Origin: an uncultured Faecalibacterium sp.
Lineage (GTDB): Bacteria > Bacillota > Clostridia > Oscillospirales > Ruminococcaceae
Assembly (NCBI GenBank): GCA_934501115.1
Contig: CAKSTO010000025.1
Coordinates: 1-35,245 of the forward strand
Direction: 5' to 3'
Length of the DNA stretch: 35,245 nt
The notes beneath the pieces are model-generated. The model did not search any database. It was not told the DNA's origin and worked only from the letters and a program-made list of their open reading frames with translations. A program made the position numbers and the translations under genes. Below are positions 30,432 to 35,245 of this stretch, one piece after another. How positions within the stretch are numbered: the stretch's first letter is position 1; every line of letters starts with the position of its first letter.

Positions 30432-30486
30432 TGCCGATGGTGGGGGTCGAACCCACACGGTATTGCTACCAATAGATTTTGAGTTT
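30432..30486 (-). pseudogene. 3' fragment of a tRNA-Leu gene, probable attachment site
   Basis: Read on the minus strand: ACTCAAAATC (3' side of the anticodon arm of a CAA-type tRNA-Leu), a long variable arm, T arm GTGGGTTCGACCCCCAC and acceptor end CATCGGCA. The 5' half of the tRNA is missing and is replaced by unrelated DNA. Elements that integrate into tRNA 3' ends leave exactly such a fragment at one border. The intact gene should lie beyond the far end of the element. Confidence 0.75.
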
Positions 30487-30501
30487 TTGTCCTCATCTTC
30501 C

Positions 30502-30541
30502 ATCTGGTGTCATCCAGTGATATCTAGTGATATCTGGTTCC
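30502..30541. repeat. Four tandem 10-bp repeats next to the attachment site
   Basis: ATCTGGTGTC, ATCCAGTGAT, ATCTAGTGAT and ATCTGGTTCC follow each other without gaps, containing a perfect AGTGATATCT doublet. Ten-base spacing puts them on one face of the helix, fitting arm-type sites for an integrase or excisionase. The stretch 30542-30732 shows nothing coding. Confidence 0.6.
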
Positions 30542-30732
30542 CACTGTGCAAAGGCAAAATTCACGCCTCAACGAACAATAATTTGGAATATCCACGATTT
30601 TTCGATGCGTTTTCCCCCTACTCTGTTTTTTCGGTTTGGACCGCCCAAATGGAAATTGGAGGGATGTTCAGGAGGGATGCAGGGCAAAACGCTCCTCTGC
30701 TTAGGCACAAAACGAAAGGAAAGTCAAGGATA

Positions 30733-30945
30733 ATGAATCAAAATCAAGCAAAAGAGTATTATAAAAAATTATTTGTGAACTATCCTGATGTGCTGTCTGT
30801 CGAAGAAGCAACAACTTTACTCGGTTTCAAAAGCCAGACTGCCATCATCAGAAGAATCCATCAACATAGAATTCGCTGCCTGAAAGTCGGACGATCTTTC
30901 ATGATTCCGAAAGAATATCTCATCGACTATCTTTTGGATAGCTAA
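30733..30945 (+). CDS. Excisionase-like helix-turn-helix protein
   Basis: A 70-residue DNA-binding protein. PDVLSVEEATTLLGFKSQTAIIRRIHQHRIRCLKVGRSFMIPKEYLIDYL is a winged MerR/excisionase-type fold (HTH_17): helix, turn, recognition helix and the VGRSFMIPKEYLIDYL wing. In mobile elements such proteins bend the attachment DNA and favour excision, or act as small regulators. It is the first gene inside the left border of the element. The ATG at 30733 follows GGAAAGTCAAGGA; the longer frame upstream is read through the attachment region and rejected. Confidence 0.75.
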   Translation: MNQNQAKEYYKKLFVNYPDVLSVEEATTLLGFKSQTAIIRRIHQHRIRCLKVGRSFMIPKEYLIDYLLDS

Positions 30946-30969
30946 GTTATACAGCCATTATATTACATA

Positions 30970-31010
30970 GCGCACCACTTTTCAATAAGAAAAGAGTGCG
31001 CTTTTTATTT
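30970..31010 (+). terminator. Terminator after the excisionase-like gene
   Basis: The stem GCGCAC/GTGCGC is extended by CTTTTC/GAAAAG past small bulges and followed by TTTTTATTTTC. The region 31011-31070 leads into repA. Confidence 0.75.
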
Positions 31011-31070
31011 TCAAATGAAAGGCGGTCGATTTTTTGAACACAAGCTGGAGTAAAACGTTGAAAAAGCCAC

Positions 31071-31940
31071 ATGACCCTTGACTACTTCTACGGACAAGCC
31101 GGAGAGCTGTTCTCCTTCTACCGCATTCCAAAGGCTCTGTTTCAGGAGCCACGGTTCCAGAGCCTGTCAACCGATGCCAAGACCCTGTACGGTATCCTGC
31201 TGGACCGCATGAGCCTGTCCGTGAAAAACGGCTGGCTGGACGAGCAGAACCGGGTGTTCATTATCTTCACGATAGAGGATGTCAAGAGGGCGTTGTGTTG
31301 CGCAGACAACAAAGCGACCAAGCTGCTCCGGGAACTCGAAAAGTTTGGTCTGATTGAACGAAAACGCAGAGGTCTGGGAAAGCCAAGTTTGGTGTATGTG
31401 AAGAACTTTTCAGCAGAATCGTCAAAATCAATATTCCAGAATCGTGATTTTCACGATTCTGGAGGCTTCAAAAACGCAAGTCAAGACCCTTCAAAATCAC
31501 GATGTAATAAGACTAAAGAGAATGATACTGAAATGAGTGAGACTGATCCATTCTATTCTGAAGAAGCGGATGGGATGAGCAAACGCACCCAACTGGAAGA
31601 ATATTTTTCTCAGTCTTTGGAGATAGACCTTCTGCTCCGGCTCTGCCCGGACGATGAGGACACCATCTATCAGATCGTAGATTTGTTGGTGGACACCTGC
31701 GCTACCAACCGCAAGCTGCTGCGCATTGCCGGGGACGATAAGCCCGCCGAGGTGGTACGCAGTCGCTTTATGAAGCTGAACGCTGACCATATCCGCTTTG
31801 TGCTGAAGTGCCTTGCAGAGAACAGCAGCCCAATCCGAAACATGAAACAATATCTGCTCGCTTCTCTGTACAACGCACCCACCACGATGCAGCTTTCCTA
31901 CCAGAACCAAACCAACCACGACTTAGCGATGCGGAGGTGA
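31071..31940 (+). CDS. repA: RepA_N-type replication initiator with DUF6017-like C-terminus
   Basis: Initiator protein that permits autonomous replication of the excised element. Residues 1-110 are the RepA N-terminal domain (FYRIPKALFQEPRFQSLSTDAKTLYGILLDRMSLS, then EDVKRALCCADNKATKLLRELEKFGLIERKRRG with a winged helix). Residues 112-170 are a polar linker whose DNA carries repeats. Residues 175-285 resemble the DUF6017 domain often found at the end of such proteins in conjugative elements. The ATG at 31071 is the first possible start after a TGA at 31059-31061; there is no good ribosome binding site. The stop overlaps the parA region. Confidence 0.85.
   Translation: MTLDYFYGQAGELFSFYRIPKALFQEPRFQSLSTDAKTLYGILLDRMSLSVKNGWLDEQNRVFIIFTIEDVKRALCCADNKATKLLRELEKFGLIERKRRGLGKPSLVYVKNFSAESSKSIFQNRDFHDSGGFKNASQDPSKSRCNKTKENDTEMSETDPFYSEEADGMSKRTQLEEYFSQSLEIDLLLRLCPDDEDTIYQIVDLLVDTCATNRKLLRIAGDDKPAEVVRSRFMKLNADHIRFVLKCLAENSSPIRNMKQYLLASLYNAPTTMQLSYQNQTNHDLAMRR
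31411..31503. repeat. Iteron-like repeats inside repA, candidate replication origin
   Basis: A perfect inverted repeat, CCAGAATCGTGA-TTT-TCACGATTCTGG (31436-31462), is flanked by CAGAATCGTCAAAATCA (from 31414) and by AATCACGAT (31495-31503). All share the ATCGTGA/TCACGAT element. They lie in the linker-coding part of the gene, where RepA_N plasmids of the pSK41/pAD1 type carry their origin. Confidence 0.55.
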
Positions 31941-32773
31941 TAAAAATTTCAAAGAAAGCAACCACGGTAGCCATCGTCAACCAGAAAGGCGGCACTGGCA
32001 AGACCACCACCTGTGAAAATCTTGGCATTGGGCTGGCGATGGAAGGTAAGAAAGTCCTGTTGGTGGACGCTGACCCGCAGGGCAGCTTGACCATCAGCAT
32101 GGGCTGGCAGCAGCCCGATGAACTGCCCACCACCCTTTCCACCCTGATGCAGAAAGCCATAAACGACCAGAGCATTCCGCCCGGTGAAGGCGTTCTGCAC
32201 CATGCGGAGGGCGTTGACCTGATTCCGGCGAACATCGAACTGGCAGGGCTGGAAGTGTCTCTCGTCAACTGCATGAACCGGGAAAAGATGCTCAAGCAGG
32301 TGCTGGAAGGAGCAAAGCACGAATATGATTTCATTCTGCTGGACTGCACTCCTTCCCTTGGGATGCTGACCGTCAATGCCTTGGCAGCGGCGGACACCAC
32401 CCTGATTCCCGTGCAGGCGCAGTACCTGTCTGCGAAAGGTCTGGAACAGCTTTTGCAGACCGTGCAGAAGGTCCGACGGCAGATCAACCCCAAATTGAAA
32501 ATTGAGGGCATCCTGCTGACTATGACCGACAGCCGCACCAACTACGGACAGCAGATCGACAACCTGATTCGAGGTGCTTACGGCAGCAAGATCAAAGTGT
32601 TTGACCAGACCATTCCCCGATCTGTCCGTGCTGCGGAGATCAGTGCCGTTGGCAAAAGCATTTTCCAGCACGACCCCAAAGGCAAGGTGGCAGAAGCCTA
32701 CCAATCTCTGACGAAGGAGGTGCTGGCTGATGCCGAAAAACAGCTTAAACGTGTCGCTGAAAGGGGCAGATGA
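31937..32773 (+). CDS. parA: ParA-type partition ATPase
   Basis: Soluble Walker ATPase that works with ParB to segregate or stabilise the element. The deviant Walker A motif is NQKGGTGKTTT (residues about 15-25), with LVDADPQGSLT (Walker A', residues 40-50) and DFILLDCTPSLGMLTVNAL (Walker B). The C-terminal part (VFDQTIPRSVRAAEISAVGKSIFQHDP) is typical of Soj/ParA in conjugative elements. The start is uncertain: GTG 31937 overlaps the repA stop but lies inside the Shine-Dalgarno GGAGGTGAT, whereas an ATT at 31946 is ideally spaced from it. The end overlaps parB by 44 bases. Confidence 0.9.
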   Translation: MIKISKKATTVAIVNQKGGTGKTTTCENLGIGLAMEGKKVLLVDADPQGSLTISMGWQQPDELPTTLSTLMQKAINDQSIPPGEGVLHHAEGVDLIPANIELAGLEVSLVNCMNREKMLKQVLEGAKHEYDFILLDCTPSLGMLTVNALAAADTTLIPVQAQYLSAKGLEQLLQTVQKVRRQINPKLKIEGILLTMTDSRTNYGQQIDNLIRGAYGSKIKVFDQTIPRSVRAAEISAVGKSIFQHDPKGKVAEAYQSLTKEVLADAEKQLKRVAERGR

Positions 32774-33659
32774 CATTTTCTCCACGGAAGAATCCCGACA
32801 GGAACAGCAGCGGGAGCAGGTGCAGCAGATCCCCATTGGAGAGCTGTTCCCTTTCAAGAACCACCCCTTCAAGGTGCTGGACGATGAAGCTATGACCCGG
32901 ACAGTAGAGAGCATTGCTCAGTATGGTGTGCTGGCTCCGCTGATCGCCCGCCCCCGCCCGGACGGTGACGGCTATGAGATCATCTCCGGGCACCGCCGTC
33001 AGTATGCTGCTAAACTTGCCGGGCTGGATACTCTGCCGGTTATCGTGCGGCAGATGTCGGACGATGCTGCTGTGATATTGATGGTGGACAGCAATCTCCA
33101 ACGTGAACACATCCTGCCCAGTGAGAGGGCTCTTGCCTACAAAATGAAGCTGGAAGCGATAAAAAATCAAGGTGCTAGATCAGATTTAACTTCCGCCCAA
33201 GTTGGGCGGAAGTTGGAAGCTGCCGATATTGTTGGTCAGGAAGCTGGCGACAGTAGAAATCAGGTACGGCGCTTTATCCGTCTGACCAACCTCATCCCGG
33301 AACTGCTGGACATGGTAGACGAAAAGAAGATCTCCTTCAATCCCGCTGTGGAACTGTCCTATCTGGACGAAAGCCAACAGCGGGAATTTTTAGAAGCCAT
33401 GGATGGTACGCAAAATGCCCCATCTGTATCGCAGGCTCAGCAACTAAAGAAGATGGCGCAGTGTGGTGAGTTCACCTATGAAAAGGCGTTTGACATTTTG
33501 GGGCAGGAAAAGAAGAGTGAGCAGGACACTGTAACTATCAAAAACGACATCCTGCGAAAATACTTTCCACGCAGCTATACGCCTCGGCAAATGGAAGAAA
33601 AAATCATCCAGCTTCTGGATGCGTGGCAGAAAAAGCAGCAGCGCCACAACGAACGCTGA
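32730..33659 (+). CDS. parB: ParB/Spo0J-type partition protein
   Basis: CTP-dependent DNA-binding clamp protein of the ParABS type, 309 residues. The N-terminal domain has QIPIGELFPFKNHPFKVL, VESIAQYGVLAPLIARP, the nucleotide-binding ISGHRRQYAAKLAG and VILMVDSNLQREHILPSERA. The central helix-turn-helix region is LTSAQVGRKLEAADIVGQ with SRNQVRRFIRLTNL, and the C-terminal helices may dimerise. The ATG at 32730 is eight bases after AAGGAGGTG inside the end of parA, so the two are translationally coupled. A 27-base palindrome lies within the gene (33188-33214). A terminator follows. Confidence 0.9.
   Translation: MPKNSLNVSLKGADDIFSTEESRQEQQREQVQQIPIGELFPFKNHPFKVLDDEAMTRTVESIAQYGVLAPLIARPRPDGDGYEIISGHRRQYAAKLAGLDTLPVIVRQMSDDAAVILMVDSNLQREHILPSERALAYKMKLEAIKNQGARSDLTSAQVGRKLEAADIVGQEAGDSRNQVRRFIRLTNLIPELLDMVDEKKISFNPAVELSYLDESQQREFLEAMDGTQNAPSVSQAQQLKKMAQCGEFTYEKAFDILGQEKKSEQDTVTIKNDILRKYFPRSYTPRQMEEKIIQLLDAWQKKQQRHNER
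33188..33214. repeat. Long perfect palindrome inside parB, candidate parS site
   Basis: AACTTCCGCCCAA and TTGGGCGGAAGTT flank a single G, giving two perfect 13-base arms. It encodes part of the helix-turn-helix region. No copy of the Spo0J-type TGTTTCACGTGAAACA site is seen in this part of the window. Confidence 0.55.
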
Positions 33660-33669
33660 CCCGTAACGC

Positions 33670-33691
33670 AAGACCCGATTGGGTCTTTTTT
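33670..33691 (+). terminator. Terminator after parB
   Basis: AAGACCC-GATT-GGGTCTT is followed by TTTT, ten bases after the parB stop. Confidence 0.8.
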
Positions 33692-33719
33692 GTTTGCAAA
33701 AACTTTGGAGGTAACGCCT

Positions 33720-34169
33720 ATGAACAATACGATTCCTTTTCACCCCGCAGCTCACGCTCCGCAGATCACGGTGGACGTGAACATCCTGTCCATGCTGAAA
33801 CAGGCGGCATCCTGCTTGACCGAAATGGCAAGCGAGAATATCTACCTTGCTGCCATCGGCCCGGACATGGAACTGACCATTATCATGGAGGAGGATGCTC
33901 CTTCCATTCTGCCCTGTTTCGATGAGGAGGATGCCCTGATTGCCGTGAAGGGTGCGCCGCTGTTTATCAGCTACAATCCGGCGCAGGTCCTCAAGTTGGC
34001 AGGCAAGCGGTATCTGACCGGTCCGGTCATCTTCTACCGCACCGATGGGCACAGTACCATCGTGTCCCTGACAGTGGAGGACATTTACCGCTTTCAGACC
34101 TATCTGGAAAGTCACAGCACCACCCTGATGGCAGATGGGCAGAAGCTGACCTGCATCCGCATTGACTGA
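33720..34169 (+). CDS. Conserved mobile-element protein of unknown function
   Basis: A 149-residue acidic soluble protein with no recognised motif. It contains ITVDVNILSMLKQAASCLTEMASENIYLAAIG, MEEDAPSILPCFDEEDALIAVKGAPLFISYN and a C-terminal VEDIYRFQTYLESHSTTL. Alternating beta strands and helices suggest a compact alpha/beta domain. The ATG at 33720 is eight bases after TTTGGAGGT. The frame opens at 33690 but that start is within the terminator. It is the first gene of the accessory/transfer run after the parAB operon. Confidence 0.7.
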   Translation: MNNTIPFHPAAHAPQITVDVNILSMLKQAASCLTEMASENIYLAAIGPDMELTIIMEEDAPSILPCFDEEDALIAVKGAPLFISYNPAQVLKLAGKRYLTGPVIFYRTDGHSTIVSLTVEDIYRFQTYLESHSTTLMADGQKLTCIRID

Positions 34170-34177
34170 GGTGTACT

Positions 34178-34372
34178 ATGCTGAACTTTTTTATCGGTTT
34201 CGCTTTTTTTGAAGCTGGTGCCATTTTCGGCTTCTTCGTGGCGGCTTTGATGCAGGCGGCACGGAGCGGCGAAATCGGGCTGAATGGAAAGGAGGATTCA
34301 CATGGAAGAGAATACCCTTTCGGTGCTGAAAATTGCACCGGGACAGTATCCGCAGCAGGTCGAGATCGATAA
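34178..34372 (+). CDS. Small DUF3789-like membrane protein
   Basis: A 64-residue protein whose first 27 residues form one hydrophobic helix (NFFIGFAFFEAGAIFGFFVAALM), as in the short DUF3789 proteins of Firmicute conjugative elements. The rest is polar and overlaps the next gene by 71 bases in another frame; the functional part is probably the helix and a few following residues. GAGGTG lies five bases before the ATG, eight bases after the preceding stop. Role unknown. Confidence 0.6.
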   Translation: MLNFFIGFAFFEAGAIFGFFVAALMQAARSGEIGLNGKEDSHGREYPFGAENCTGTVSAAGRDR

Positions 34373-34733
34373 CGACCTGAAAGCCTTGCAGCAGGCGGTG
34401 GGCGGCTCCATCGGCGCAAGCTACCCTTTTGAAGATCCGGTTGCCATCGTCTACAACGATGACGGCAAGCTCATGGGACTGCCGTTGAACCGTGCCCTTC
34501 GGGATGAGAACGGGCAGATGTACGATGCCGTTGCCGGAGACTTTCTAGTAGTGGGTCTGGGCGAGGAGGATTTCGCATCCCTGACCCCGGAAATGGCGCA
34601 GAAGTACGAGCAGCTTTTCCATCAGCCGGAAGCCTTTCTGAAATTGGGCAACCGTCTGCTGGTGCTGCCGGTGCCTGATGAATCGCCCACAGAAAAGCCC
34701 CGTACCAAGCCCTCGGCAGAGCATGAACGCTAA
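34302..34733 (+). CDS. DUF3846 domain protein
   Basis: A 143-residue soluble protein. The pattern LKALQQAVGGSIGASYPFEDPVAIVYNDDGKLMGLPLNRALRDENGQMYDAVAGDFLVVGL matches DUF3846, a common cargo-type protein of conjugative elements and phages with unknown activity. The last 25 residues are Pro/Lys/Glu-rich and probably unstructured. The ATG at 34302 has a perfect AAGGAGG eight bases upstream; the frame continues to 34284 without one. Confidence 0.78.
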   Translation: MEENTLSVLKIAPGQYPQQVEIDNDLKALQQAVGGSIGASYPFEDPVAIVYNDDGKLMGLPLNRALRDENGQMYDAVAGDFLVVGLGEEDFASLTPEMAQKYEQLFHQPEAFLKLGNRLLVLPVPDESPTEKPRTKPSAEHER

Positions 34734-34763
34734 AAGCATCCTGCTGCATGGGAGGTGATGGCA

Positions 34764-35222
34764 GTGCAGGAAGAAATCGAACAGAAATCCTTCAACATTA
34801 TGATCTCCACCACAAAGCTGTCCGCCCGGACTGTCCTCCGGGCAGTAAAAGCGGCGTTTCGGCTGTACCAGTCCAAAGCATCCCAAGGTAAGCAAAGCGT
34901 CCGCACCCTTCTGCGGCAAAACCGGGGTGTGTCCAGCGTGGAGATCAGCAAGACCGGCATCCGTGGGCTGGAACGCTATGCCAAAAAGTACGGCATCGAC
35001 TACGCCATCCGCAAGGACACCTCCGAGGTGCCGCCCCGGTATCTGGTCTTTTTCAAAGCCCCGGACGCAGAAGCCTTCAACTCGGCGTTCAAGGAGTATT
35101 CGGCATCTTTGCTCAACAAGGACAAACGTCCCTCGGTGCTGGCGCGATTGCAGGAGCTGGTGCAGGCAGCGGCAGAACTCCCCGGCAAAGTCCGGCACAA
35201 GGAACAGGAGCGTGGACTGTGA
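34764..35222 (+). CDS. PcfB-family conjugation protein (DUF3801)
   Basis: Conjugation accessory protein. In pCF10 PcfB is needed for relaxosome docking to the coupling protein PcfC. The 152-residue sequence has the DUF3801 layout: FNIMISTTKLSARTVLRAVKAAFRLYQ, then GKQSVRTLLRQNRGVSSVEISKTGIRGLERYAKKYGIDYAIRKD, a PRYLVFFKAPDAEAFNSAFKEY core and a Lys-rich tail. The GTG at 34764 was chosen because GGAGGTGAT ends four bases before it and homologues begin with MQEE; GTG 34755 and ATG 34758 overlap that site. Its stop overlaps the next start (GTGA). Confidence 0.82.
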   Translation: MQEEIEQKSFNIMISTTKLSARTVLRAVKAAFRLYQSKASQGKQSVRTLLRQNRGVSSVEISKTGIRGLERYAKKYGIDYAIRKDTSEVPPRYLVFFKAPDAEAFNSAFKEYSASLLNKDKRPSVLARLQELVQAAAELPGKVRHKEQERGL

Positions 35223-35245
35223 CCACGAAAAAGCTGACAAAACTG
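35219..35245 (+). CDS. Start of the next transfer gene, probably VirD4/PcfC-type coupling protein (partial)
   Basis: GTG at 35219 overlaps the PcfB stop and opens a frame MTTKKLTKL that runs off the window. Coupling proteins usually follow PcfB in these elements, so that identity is predicted from gene order; nine residues are not enough to show it. Confidence 0.4.

Noticed and set aside
30412..30732. N-terminal extension of the excisionase-like protein
   Set aside because: The frame runs through the terminator, tRNA fragment and repeats with no ribosome binding site.

Overview
The window looks like the chromosome of a gut Clostridia bacterium of the Faecalibacterium type (Oscillospiraceae). 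GC content is moderately high, Shine-Dalgarno sites are strong, and the sialic-acid, GltS and NCS2 transport genes, GC-rich intergenic hairpins and small DUF6465-type proteins fit that group. The genus is an inference from protein character; no rRNA is present.

Layout. Positions 1-5255 hold ordinary transport genes: the end of a galactose/ribose-type ABC permease, a coiled-coil membrane protein, an operon pairing a TAXI-type binding lipoprotein with a GltS glutamate symporter, and a convergent purine permease. Positions 5542-15424 are a compact cassette of phage structural genes only: a small packaging protein, terminase large subunit, portal, a fused Prp-type cysteine protease/scaffold, an N4-gp56-type capsid protein, neck proteins and a probable ejection protein. 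I see no integrase, repressor, replication, tape-measure, tail-fibre or lysis gene, yet every reading frame is open and the terminase ATPase and nuclease residues are present. It ends beside tRNA-His and tRNA-Arg and two copies of a hairpin-bearing repeat that carries a piece resembling the tRNA-His 3' end.

Positions 16080-21254 are housekeeping or unknown genes: PAP2 phosphatase, DUF1643, a cytosolic protein joining a ParB-like region to a BMP/PnrA-like domain, a metallophosphoesterase, a DUF6465 protein and a Cys-motif protein. Positions 21631-29066 (minus strand) form a sialic-acid uptake and catabolism cluster: Tat-type binding lipoprotein, two permeases, NanA, a YhcH/NanQ-like anomerase, NanE, NanK and an SGNH esterase. 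A divergent RpiR-type regulator (29526-30371) probably controls it through TGAAAAT-type sites within and beside the binding-protein promoter.

From about 30432 to the window end is the left end of an integrative conjugative element. It starts at a 3' fragment of a tRNA-Leu gene (likely attachment site) followed by four 10-bp repeats, then an excisionase-like protein, a RepA_N-type initiator with iteron-like repeats inside its gene, ParA, ParB with a long internal palindrome, cargo/DUF genes, a PcfB-like relaxosome protein and the first codons of a probable coupling protein.

The most distinctive finding is the maturation logic of the capsid cassette. A Prp-like protease (the enzyme family that trims ribosomal protein L27 and some phage head proteins) is translated as one chain with the scaffold. 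An L27-like cleavage motif (DLQLFA) lies at the junction, and the matching motif NIQLFA lies at the N-terminus of the major capsid protein encoded next.
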